Source: Salinimonas iocasae (lineage in GTDB: Bacteria > Pseudomonadota > Gammaproteobacteria > Enterobacterales > Alteromonadaceae). Taken from it: a stretch of 64,000 nucleotides of DNA. Below are positions 56,672 to 64,000 of the stretch, piece by piece. Positions within the stretch are counted from its first letter, which is position 1, and every line of letters begins with the position of its first letter. Below the pieces are notes generated by a model. It was not told where the DNA came from. It made no database searches and was given only the letters and a program-made list of their open reading frames with translations. A program made the position numbers and the translations under genes. The stretch covers positions 1,116,001 through 1,180,000 of the forward strand of contig NZ_CP039852.1 in the NCBI RefSeq assembly GCF_006228385.1, given 5' to 3'.

Positions 56672-57541
56672 ATGAGATTACTGAGCAAGGCGGTTTTAGG
56701 ATCAATGTTATTCGGGGCAGCATGGACGTCGCAGGCTGCAATGTGTGGTGTGAGTGATGTGCAGATCACTGAAATAAAAGTTTTGGATGGTAGTCCTGCC
56801 ACTCAACTTGATACCTCGTTAAACGCAACAGACTGTATTGGCGCATTTGAAGGTAATAACAGCGCGTTCACCCAACCAGATTATAATCTGGGTTATAAGG
56901 ATGATGGTTGGTTCAATGTAGATAGTTACAACGGCTGGTGGGATACCCCTGGTGTTTTCGTAGAAGATGACGCATTACAGAACCTACAGGGCAAAGGTGA
57001 AATCGACCCGGGCTGGATCTATGTAGGCAAAGCCGAAGCTGATAGTGGTTTTAGTTTTAATGGCGCCACTATGGATAATGGCGAGACGTCTTATACCTTC
57101 CTTGATTCGCTGTTAACCATCAGCTGCCCTGATCAGGAAGGTGGCATTTGCGACGATGCATCAAGCGGTACATTCCAATGGACGCCGCCTGCTACAAATC
57201 CTGATGCGCTGATGGAACTGCTGGGTGGTGAGTTCTTTGACAAAGTTGGTATCGTGTTCAAGGCTGCTAAACAATTCGTTATCTACGAGTTTGACTTGAA
57301 AGATCTTGGTTTAGACCCTGTGTACGAAGGTGACCCGAATTATGCGTTTAAAGGTACATGGGACCTGAGCGATACTTTGGTTAAAGAGAGTGGAAACGGT
57401 AAGATAGTTTCACAGGGCTTATCGAATGTATCTGTATGGGCACGTGACCCTGCTGCAATCGTTGATGTACCGGCGCCTACAACTTTAGTGCTAGTTTTAT
57501 TTGGCTTAGCACTAGTAATTCGTAGACAATTCATGCAATAA
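56672..57541 (+). CDS. PEP-CTERM-like exported protein
   Basis: This 289-residue protein has a signal peptide (ending near TSQA) and a beta-rich, Asp/Trp/Gly-rich mature part with four or more cysteines. It ends in a tripartite sorting signal: VPAP at 266-269, a hydrophobic helix, and a basic end (RRQFMQ). The usual motif is VPEP; Ala replaces Glu here, a variant seen in some families. It should be anchored or released by exosortase XrtA and lies directly after the system's ATPase gene. Two hairpin terminators follow. Confidence 0.82.
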   Translation: MRLLSKAVLGSMLFGAAWTSQAAMCGVSDVQITEIKVLDGSPATQLDTSLNATDCIGAFEGNNSAFTQPDYNLGYKDDGWFNVDSYNGWWDTPGVFVEDDALQNLQGKGEIDPGWIYVGKAEADSGFSFNGATMDNGETSYTFLDSLLTISCPDQEGGICDDASSGTFQWTPPATNPDALMELLGGEFFDKVGIVFKAAKQFVIYEFDLKDLGLDPVYEGDPNYAFKGTWDLSDTLVKESGNGKIVSQGLSNVSVWARDPAAIVDVPAPTTLVLVLFGLALVIRRQFMQ

Positions 57542-57559
57542 TAGCATCGAGTAATAAAA

Positions 57560-57581
57560 AAAGCCTCTGGAGAGAGGCTTT
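57560..57581 (+). terminator. First terminator after the PEP-CTERM-like gene
   Basis: A 9-bp stem, AAAGCCTCT (57560-57568) with AGAGGCTTT (57573-57581), lies 18 bases past the stop. It has A-rich flanks on the left, and the right arm ends in three T residues. Confidence 0.75.
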
Positions 57582-57613
57582 AATAATTATAAAATTCCAT
57601 ATTCCAAACATTC

Positions 57614-57642
57614 ATAGCGGGCAATTAGCTCGCTATTTTTTT
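57614..57642 (+). terminator. Second, tandem terminator
   Basis: A 9-bp stem (57614-57622 with 57628-57636, one G-U pair) has a 5-base loop and is followed by a run of T residues to 57642. It backs up the terminator 30 bases earlier. Confidence 0.75.
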
Positions 57643-58394
57643 GTCTGAAGAAACATCTGGCTAATCTTCCCTAACTAGCCAGCATGTTCACATAATCCCA
57701 TATTCCGAATAGTATAATGCAACCTGCAGGCCAATATTCTATTCTTACTGCGATTAAATTGTTTTATCTGTAAGTTATTGAATATTTAGCTATTCCGTTA
57801 GCTGCTCATAAAGCCTCGAAACTACCAATCAAGGGTTAAGTGCAATTGTTGTACTGCAAATGCTGCATAGGCTTGTAAATGTTACACATCAGAACTGCAT
57901 TCAATGGTTGTATTACGCACTTGGTGTGTAACTTCGTTACCAAATACCGACATAGAAGTTAGGCAGGGCGGGAAAGAGGTGGGTATCATATTATTCCTCA
58001 GAGTGATTATCAGTGCACGACTTCTCAAGCTGAGAGCTTCTGCTTGTTCTGTCAGGTGTGATAACCGCTCCTGATAAGTCTGGTTCGAAAGAGATAGGGT
58101 TTGCCCATAGGCTTTATGATAACCACAGCCGCTTTCGACCGCTGAGGCCCTGAATCCACATCGACCAGGTTACGAAGAAACTTTCACATTTAGGTTAGCC
58201 CAGTCACCTTGCATCATCGGGACAAGGGCAGGCTAAGACGAAACAACAATGTTCGAATGTAGAATGAGACTGGTATCGTATAAACAATATTAGTCGCAGG
58301 AGTAGCGATAGCTTGTATGATTAAAGCAACATAGCAGAGTAGGGGGCGGGAGGCCTGTTACAAAGATGGCTGGCCAGAGACCTGAGACGAGACA
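57643..58394. other. Gene-free 750-base region between convergent XrtA-system genes
   Basis: No credible gene was seen on either strand. A minus-strand open stretch of about 40 codons near 58065-58190 reads protein-like but has no start or match I recognise; it may be a decayed gene. One GTTAGGC motif near 57959 resembles an integron core site but has no partner. The region marks the boundary between the ATPase/PEP-CTERM unit and the glycan genes. Confidence 0.5.
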
Positions 58395-58443
58395 ATAAAA
58401 AACCGAGCTTTGCTTCACCTTACAGGTTGCAAAAGCCCGGTTT
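58395..58443 (-). terminator. Terminator of the leftward sugar transferase gene
   Basis: On the minus strand a long imperfect stem (arms 58401-58413 and 58429-58442, core ACCGAGC/GCCCGGT) is followed by six T residues. It lies about 30 bases past the transferase stop. Confidence 0.75.
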
Positions 58444-58474
58444 ATATCAGTGACAAAGCTGAGGTGGTGTAGAA

Positions 58475-59887
58475 CTAGCGCCCTTTACCAAACAGAACGA
58501 TTTCTACAGTACGTATAAGGATCAAAATATCCAACAACATACTTTGGTGTTTCACATAATAGAGATCGAACTTCAGCTTCTCCATAGAATCTTCAACACT
58601 GGCACCATAGGGGTAGTTAAGCTGTGCCCAGCCAGCAAGACCCGGCTTTACATTATGGCGTTGGTTGTAATAGGGAACTTCACGTACCAGCTTTTCGACA
58701 AACTCAGGACGTTCTGGTCGTGGCCCAATGAAAGACATCTCACCCTTGAACACGTTGAACAACTGAGGCAGCTCGTCAATCCGGTATTTTCTGATGAAGT
58801 GACCGATACGGGTTACGCGGTCATCATTTTTGCTGGCCCATTTAGCACCATCTTTCTCTGCATCAGGACGCATACTGCGGAACTTGATAATTTTAAACAG
58901 CTTACCGTTTAATCCTACCCGCTCTTGTTTATAAAACACCGATGTACCTGTTCGACGACCATCGTCCAGCCAAATGATAATGGCTGTAAGTAACATAAAT
59001 GGCCAGGTGAACAGAAAGATAAAGCCTGCAAGAAAAGCGTTTATCGTATAATCCAGTGCATCGCGTAAATAATTCTGACTGTGGAAGCCGTTAGAATAAA
59101 TAACCCAGCTAGGATACATCAGGTTAACTACAATCTGCCCGGTTTCACGTTCCATAAAGTCCAGCAGGTCAGTAACCTCAATGCCACGCAGACGACACTC
59201 AAAAAGTACTTCAATGGGCAGGGTGCCACGACGTTGGTCACAGGCGATAACAATCTCTTCAATATCGTTGTCGGCAATAAATTGCTGAAAATTCTCATCG
59301 ACTTTAACGTGAATGATTTCCTCTTTACGAATGCCTTCCTCACGGTTATCACCCGGTATAGGAATAAAGCCAACAAGGTCGAAGGCAATACGGTCTACGT
59401 CCCGACGCATCCGCTTTTCAATAATAGAAGCACGCTCACCTGCACCTAAAACCACAATGCGAACCTTACCCAGACCTAACAGACCCAGCCGGTTGGTGAA
59501 ATAACGGAAGACTACCAGTGTAATGATGATTGAGGCGACGGCCGCTGGTAAATAGTAGGGGTGCATAATCAGGTCATCAAAAAATGCCCGACTGATTATC
59601 TCCACGAAAAAGTAACTTAACCCGACGCTAACAAAAATACGCCGGATGATGCCACGGAAAGTTTCGCGCAATTTTGCTTCATATAACCCGACTGATAAGG
59701 AGCAAAGCAGGATACAAACGGTTAATAATCCAACATTTACTACGAGTTTCTCGATAGTTACAGAATTTGTCAGTGCTAACTGAACCAAAATGAAATGCGT
59801 AATGTACCCCATATACGCAATAAGTAATGCTTCCGTTGCAACTAATATGTTGGAACGTTTACTTTGATTATGCCTGTTTAACGCCAC
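58475..59887 (-). CDS. Exopolysaccharide initiating sugar transferase, EpsB/TIGR03013 type
   Basis: This 470-residue polyprenyl-phosphate sugar-1-phosphate transferase should start repeat-unit assembly of the XrtA-linked exopolysaccharide. It has four N-terminal membrane helices (about 15-130), a Rossmann-like domain (about 140-260; VLGAGERASIIEKRMRRD), a further membrane helix (about 285-310) and the WcaJ/WbaP-type catalytic domain (FKIIKFRSMRPDA, DELPQLFNVFKGEMSFIGPRP). It is transcribed away from the export genes, with about 150 bases between the divergent starts. Confidence 0.92.
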   Translation of the reverse strand: MALNRHNQSKRSNILVATEALLIAYMGYITHFILVQLALTNSVTIEKLVVNVGLLTVCILLCSLSVGLYEAKLRETFRGIIRRIFVSVGLSYFFVEIISRAFFDDLIMHPYYLPAAVASIIITLVVFRYFTNRLGLLGLGKVRIVVLGAGERASIIEKRMRRDVDRIAFDLVGFIPIPGDNREEGIRKEEIIHVKVDENFQQFIADNDIEEIVIACDQRRGTLPIEVLFECRLRGIEVTDLLDFMERETGQIVVNLMYPSWVIYSNGFHSQNYLRDALDYTINAFLAGFIFLFTWPFMLLTAIIIWLDDGRRTGTSVFYKQERVGLNGKLFKIIKFRSMRPDAEKDGAKWASKNDDRVTRIGHFIRKYRIDELPQLFNVFKGEMSFIGPRPERPEFVEKLVREVPYYNQRHNVKPGLAGWAQLNYPYGASVEDSMEKLKFDLYYVKHQSMLLDILILIRTVEIVLFGKGR

Positions 59888-60039
59888 TCCTGGCCCCCTG
59901 ATACTGCAAAGTCGAAGTACATCGTAAAGCTATTCAATGTAATAGACTATAAATGATGTTGGCATTATAGTGGTATTTACCGTAGGGTAAATTGTATAAA
60001 CAAAAAAATTTCACCATAACGAGTTTAGGAAGATCTCTT

Positions 60040-60672
60040 ATGTATAATTCTAAAAGCATCATTCCGGTTGTTTTAGGAGCAGCAGTATCGTTACTATGCG
60101 GCTGTACCAGTACTTCCGAACTACCTGAAGCGAAAACGCGTGCGTCGTTGACTACCAGTGTTGATGATTATCAATACCTAATCGGTCCGGGCGATACGTT
60201 AAATATTTTCGTGTGGCGAAATCCAGAGATCTCAGGTCAGTATACAGTTCGACCCGATGGTAAAGTGACTACTTCACTGGTCGAAGATATTGACGTCGCC
60301 GGGCGAACCCCAGCAACGCTTGCCCGCGAAGTTGAAGAAAAACTCTCTACATTTATTAACAACCCCCGTGTCACCGTCAGCGTAAATAACTTTTCCGGTC
60401 CGCTTAGCGAACAGGTTCGGGTTATCGGCGAAGCAGCCAATCCACAGGCAATCAGCTATTCACAACATATGACGTTGTTGGATCTGATGATCGCGGTAGG
60501 TGGTCTGACAGAATTTGCTGATGGCAACAGCGCTAAACTGGTGCGAGTAGAGGACGGTGAACAGCAAACGTATAACATCAACATTGATGATTTAATTCGT
60601 GACGGCGACATTTCACAGAATGTTGATATTTTGCCCGGTGATATCGTAATTATCCCTGAGGCCTGGTTCTAG
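60040..60672 (+). CDS. XrtA-associated polysaccharide export lipoprotein (Wza-like)
   Basis: This 210-residue outer-membrane lipoprotein (LLCGCTST lipobox) has a polysaccharide export domain (LIGPGDTLNIFVWRNPEISGQYTVRPDG) and one SLBB domain (VIGEAANPQAISYSQHMTLLDLM). Its short length fits the XrtA-system branch rather than full-length Wza. ATG 60040 follows AGGAAGA; an earlier TTG at 59992 is in frame but unlikely. It heads the rightward operon. Confidence 0.92.
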   Translation: MYNSKSIIPVVLGAAVSLLCGCTSTSELPEAKTRASLTTSVDDYQYLIGPGDTLNIFVWRNPEISGQYTVRPDGKVTTSLVEDIDVAGRTPATLAREVEEKLSTFINNPRVTVSVNNFSGPLSEQVRVIGEAANPQAISYSQHMTLLDLMIAVGGLTEFADGNSAKLVRVEDGEQQTYNINIDDLIRDGDISQNVDILPGDIVIIPEAWF

Positions 60673-60692
60673 TAGTAGCGGAACAAATTTAC

Positions 60693-62261
60693 ATGCAGGA
60701 TTTACAGCCATCTATTGCGCAGTTCTTTGACTTGCTCAAAGGAATATGGATAAAAAAGCGCATTATTATTATTTGCTCGTGGATTATTTGCCCCATAGGC
60801 TTTTTCTACGTCGCAACTTTACCTAATCAGTATGAGTCAGCAGCCAAGGTGTATGTTGATACAGGTTCACCCCTTGAGCCTGTACTTACAGGTATTGCCA
60901 TAAAATCGGATCCCAAACAGGAGATTCGTATGATGGCTCAAACACTTTTAAGTCGCTCGAATCTGGAGACTATCGCAAGAGAAAGTGATTTAGATATCAC
61001 TACCACCACTGACGAAGAATTCAGTAGCCTTATTAACGACTTAAGCAATGATATCAAGCTTATCGATACCGGTAAGGACAATATCTATAATATTGCCTAT
61101 GAAAACGAGAGCCCGGCTGTCGCACAGCGAGTAGTGCAGGAAACGTTATCACTATTTGTTGAAGGTTCGCTAGGTAACAATCGCCGCGATACAGATACCG
61201 CAGGAAGGTTTCTGGACGAACAAATCGCTGACTATGAAACGCGACTTGCTGACGCTGAGCAGCGTTTAGCAGCGTTCAAGCGTAAGTACAGCGAAATTCT
61301 TCCGATGACTGGGTCATTTTATGACTCTTTACGTCAGTTGAAGGCCAGTCTTGAGAATACGCAGCTTCAAATTCGCCAGGCGCGACAGCAAATTGATTCT
61401 ATGCGAGCGCAAATTTCATCGTCGAAAATGGCAGACAGCTTCGGCGTTCGCAACGATAGCTCTTCAGCATTGCAAACGCGATATGATCAACGTATCAAGT
61501 CTTTAGAAGACCAGCTCGATAGCCTGATGCTGCGCTACACAGATCAACATCCTGATGTTATCGAAACGAAACAGCTGTTGAGCAGTTTGGAAGACGCCCG
61601 CCAGGAAGAGATCGACCAGTTTTTGCAAGAGCAGGGCGCTGAAGAAGGGCAACCAGTCGGCGCTTATAACAGCCAGATATCTCTGGAAGTCAGTCGTCTT
61701 CAAAGTGAGATAGCCTCGCTTCAGGTCCAGGAAGAAGACCTTAAAGCTAAAATTACTGAATTAGAGTCCAAGATTGATCTGATTCCACAAATTGAAGCTG
61801 AGCAAGCATCATTGAATCGTGATTATGGTATTACCAAAAAGCGCTATGAAGAACTTCTGACACGTCGCGAATCTGCAGATATTAGTCGCCGTGCTGATGT
61901 TTCTGCCGAAGAGTTCCAGTTCAGAATTATTGAGCCGCCATTGGTGCCTTCTGAACCTTCAGGACCGCAACGCCTGATGCTATACACTTTGGTATTGTTA
62001 ATTGGCTTCGGTGTGGGTATTGGTATTGCATTCTTACTGAATCAGCTATCACCGGTATTGGTTCGAGCAAGACAATTGCGTGAGCTAACTGATTATCCAG
62101 TTTGGGGAACAGTGACCCACCTTGAGATAGAGTCTATTGGCAAAGATAATAAGCGTCGTTATGTGGTTTTTGCGGCAAGCTCACTGGCTCTGGTATTTAT
62201 CTATGGAGCGTTGATGGCTGCAGAATTAATGAACCTTAACCTGCAAGGTGTGTTGTCATGA
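60693..62261 (+). CDS. XrtA-associated chain-length determinant protein (Wzz domain)
   Basis: This 522-residue inner-membrane polysaccharide co-polymerase has an N-terminal helix (about 23-41), a large coiled-coil periplasmic region (about 180-400) with many Gln/Glu/Arg heptads, a second helix (about 428-448) and a third near the C-terminus (about 488-512). It controls chain length of the exported polymer with the kinase encoded next. Its stop overlaps the kinase start (ATGA), so they are translationally coupled. Confidence 0.92.
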   Translation: MQDLQPSIAQFFDLLKGIWIKKRIIIICSWIICPIGFFYVATLPNQYESAAKVYVDTGSPLEPVLTGIAIKSDPKQEIRMMAQTLLSRSNLETIARESDLDITTTTDEEFSSLINDLSNDIKLIDTGKDNIYNIAYENESPAVAQRVVQETLSLFVEGSLGNNRRDTDTAGRFLDEQIADYETRLADAEQRLAAFKRKYSEILPMTGSFYDSLRQLKASLENTQLQIRQARQQIDSMRAQISSSKMADSFGVRNDSSSALQTRYDQRIKSLEDQLDSLMLRYTDQHPDVIETKQLLSSLEDARQEEIDQFLQEQGAEEGQPVGAYNSQISLEVSRLQSEIASLQVQEEDLKAKITELESKIDLIPQIEAEQASLNRDYGITKKRYEELLTRRESADISRRADVSAEEFQFRIIEPPLVPSEPSGPQRLMLYTLVLLIGFGVGIGIAFLLNQLSPVLVRARQLRELTDYPVWGTVTHLEIESIGKDNKRRYVVFAASSLALVFIYGALMAAELMNLNLQGVLS

Positions 62262-63178
62262 GCAGTACAATAGAAAAAGCCCTTCAGCGCCGTCGTGAAG
62301 CGATGGCGGCAGAGAAGGCGAAAAAACAGAGCGCTGATAGCGCAGAGCAGCAGTCTGAGCCGTCAGTATCTGCTACTCGTCAAAGATCGGCGACAAAAAG
62401 ACCGCAGGGGCCAGTTTCGCAAATTGAACCCTTTAACATCGATATTGAAAGGCTGGAGCGAAACGGCCATGTCTCGTTGTCAGGTGTTCGCAAGGGTATA
62501 AACGAAGAATATCGTGAGATTAAGCGTAAACTGCTTGCAAATGCGTTTGGACCGCTATCTTCAACCATAAAGAATAGCAATATCATTATGGTTACCAGTG
62601 GGCGCCCTTCTGAAGGAAAGACATTCACTGCGACGAATCTTGCGTTGAGTATAGCCTCAGAACAAGATAAGACGGTTCTGCTGGTCGATGCTGATGTATT
62701 AAAGCCAAATGTACTGAATACCTTTGGTCTCGAGCGCAGAAGCGGACTGATGGAGTATCTCACTGGGGAAGTTGACGATATTGCTGACGTACTGTATCCG
62801 ACGAATGTTGATAAGCTGAAGATAATTCCAGCGGGCCGTACACATCATTTATCTACTGAATTGCTGGCTAGCCAGAAAATGCATGAAACAGTTGATGAGT
62901 TTGCTAATCGCTATCCTGACCGTATTGTTATTTTTGATACGCCACCACTAATTGGTATTACAGAAAGTGCTATTTTGGCTAACTTTGCCGGTCAGGCCGT
63001 GGTTGTAACAGAAGAAGGGAACTCTAAGCTATCTGATATACGCTTAAGTGTTGAACGGCTTAATCCTGATATGGCAATTGGCTTCGTCGTTAACAAAGTA
63101 GTCAATAAGGATGCCAACGACCCGGGTTACTATGGATATTATTATGGACAAGAACAAGAAAGAGCTAATGGCGCGTAA
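62258..63178 (+). CDS. XrtA-associated tyrosine autokinase (BY-kinase)
   Basis: This 306-residue ATPase phosphorylates its own tyrosine-rich tail to regulate polymer assembly. Walker A GRPSEGKT is at 115-122, Walker A' LLVDADVLKPN at about 142-152, and Walker B FDTPPL near 225. The C-terminus has a tyrosine cluster (GYYGYYYGQEQE). The N-terminal 100 residues are polar, and the membrane partner is the chain-length protein. It overlaps the next gene by 11 bases. Confidence 0.93.
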   Translation: MSSTIEKALQRRREAMAAEKAKKQSADSAEQQSEPSVSATRQRSATKRPQGPVSQIEPFNIDIERLERNGHVSLSGVRKGINEEYREIKRKLLANAFGPLSSTIKNSNIIMVTSGRPSEGKTFTATNLALSIASEQDKTVLLVDADVLKPNVLNTFGLERRSGLMEYLTGEVDDIADVLYPTNVDKLKIIPAGRTHHLSTELLASQKMHETVDEFANRYPDRIVIFDTPPLIGITESAILANFAGQAVVVTEEGNSKLSDIRLSVERLNPDMAIGFVVNKVVNKDANDPGYYGYYYGQEQERANGA

Positions 63179-64000
63179 GTTTACTGCGTCTAAGTTAGCA
63201 TTGTTCACCTGCTCCGCATTGGCGACGGGTGTCGTCAGTGCCGGAGATCTGGAAATACGACCCAGAGCGTCTTCTGAACTTATTTTTCAACAGATAGATT
63301 CTGATATCCGTGGTGATCGAGATGTGACCACGCTCCGGATTGAGCCATCTGTTGATGCGGTTTACACAGCTAAACGCGCCAGTGCATCAGCGAATATCTC
63401 TGCAACCCACTTAGAGCGTGATACCGATGCATTTAGCTCGCGCAATGACTTCCTTGAATATCAGTACGAGGGTCAGCTGGATGTTATTGAACGCTTACTA
63501 ACAATAGGTGTACTGGGGCGTTCCAGATATTTAAACGCGAATACGAATAACTTTCTTATTTCCGACCAGCTAACAAATTCTAATGATCTGACGCGCACGC
63601 AAACCGATACGATTCGCGCATCGAGCGACTTTACCCGAAATCCGCTAATCGAAGCGAGAACCTCTGTATCGTTCAGCAAAGTGCAGGCAGAAGAAAATCA
63701 GTTTCGAAATACCGGCAGGCTCAATAACGAAACATTTGAGGCAAACGCTAACATAACGGATGGTAGCGCTATTCAGGGCTTCAAATGGGAGCTGGATGGC
63801 ATGTATAGCGATACGGATCGTTCAGAAGCTAACCTGGGAACCTTTGAAACGCATGAGGTTGATGGATTTGTTGACCGGTTGATTTACGGAAGGTGGGCGT
63901 TTAGGGTCACTGGCTGGTCAGAATCTTATGAATTTCGCAGCCAGGGCAATTTCATTCAGGACGTTCGCGAGTTTGATAGCTATGGTGGGGGTATAACCTA
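63168..64000 (+). CDS. XrtA-system outer-membrane beta-barrel protein, TIGR03016-like (cut by window edge)
   Basis: An open frame runs from ATG 63168 off the right edge (about 277 codons visible). It has a signal peptide (KFTASKLALFTCSALATGVVSAG) and then barrel-like strands rich in Arg, Asp, Asn and Thr, beginning DLEIRPRASSELIFQQID. Its position directly after the tyrosine kinase gene is that of the TIGR03016 outer-membrane protein of XrtA loci. In-frame starts at 63132 and 63144 would give a longer basic N-region; AAGAAAGAG in front of 63168 favours the short form. Confidence 0.82.
   Translation, partial: MARKFTASKLALFTCSALATGVVSAGDLEIRPRASSELIFQQIDSDIRGDRDVTTLRIEPSVDAVYTAKRASASANISATHLERDTDAFSSRNDFLEYQYEGQLDVIERLLTIGVLGRSRYLNANTNNFLISDQLTNSNDLTRTQTDTIRASSDFTRNPLIEARTSVSFSKVQAEENQFRNTGRLNNETFEANANITDGSAIQGFKWELDGMYSDTDRSEANLGTFETHEVDGFVDRLIYGRWAFRVTGWSESYEFRSQGNFIQDVREFDSYGGGIT

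Noticed and set aside
57950..57970. GTTAGGC motif resembling an integron attC core
   Set aside because: No matching RYYYAAC partner, no array and no integrase in the window.
59960..59990. Sigma-54 promoter before the export lipoprotein gene
   Set aside because: TTGGCATTATAGTGGT has the GG element but GT instead of GC at -12.

Overview
The window looks like chromosomal DNA of a marine gammaproteobacterium of the order Alteromonadales, resembling Alteromonas, Salinimonas or Aestuariibacter. This is inferred from gene content: minCDE, glnE, hldE and an LpxL-type acyltransferase together with an exosortase (XrtA/PEP-CTERM) exopolysaccharide locus, a Tad pilus locus, a FadE-type acyl-CoA dehydrogenase and many lipoproteins and TonB-type outer-membrane proteins. 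No rRNA, tRNA, CRISPR array, phage or intact insertion sequence was seen. The gene calls are dense and almost all genes look intact. Two genes are cut by the window edges.

Left part (1-14.8 kb). A leftward Tad/Flp pilus locus (pilin, prepilin peptidase, the start of a third gene) lies next to a leftward AraC-type regulator plus L,D-transpeptidase pair. Next come a membrane diguanylate cyclase with a long AT-rich upstream region, a short-chain fatty acid transporter, a small secreted NTF2-like protein and a glutaminase. A leftward AttEFGH-type ABC operon follows (ATPase, fused permease, lipocalin-like lipoprotein), then a secreted multidomain endonuclease.

Middle-left (14.8-27 kb). MntP, a ferritin-like DUF2383 protein and a seven-repeat DUF5666 lipoprotein precede a four-gene leftward operon. 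That operon encodes a DUF4856 lipoprotein, an imelysin lipoprotein, a TonB-dependent receptor and a membrane di-iron hydroxylase. A strong Fur-box match lies between it and a divergent cation-efflux gene. This is the best candidate for a poorly described system: an iron-regulated uptake or processing module. A terminator-like hairpin after its first gene suggests differential expression within the operon.

Middle (27-42.4 kb). This part is mostly housekeeping: a GAF-PAS hybrid kinase, a YihY/BrkB membrane protein, minCDE, a secreted S10 carboxypeptidase, an oxidoreductase, a methyltransferase, upp, a LacI-type regulator with a palindromic operator candidate, an SDR dehydrogenase with tdk, and fadE.

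Right part (42.6-64 kb). An MMPL/RND exporter, an outer-membrane lipoprotein-sorting-like protein and two beta-barrel proteins form a likely envelope lipid-trafficking cassette. Next are a DUF3081 protein, lpxL, a TcpQ-domain protein, glnE, a DUF350 protein, a GIY-YIG nuclease and hldE. From 55.4 kb the XrtA system begins: its ATPase, a PEP-CTERM-like substrate preceded by a good sigma-54 (-24/-12) promoter match, and, after about 0.8 kb without genes, a glycan module. That module contains a TIGR03013-type sugar transferase transcribed leftward, and a Wza-like export protein, a chain-length protein, a tyrosine autokinase and a truncated outer-membrane barrel protein transcribed rightward. Exosortase XrtA itself is not in the window and would be expected to the right.
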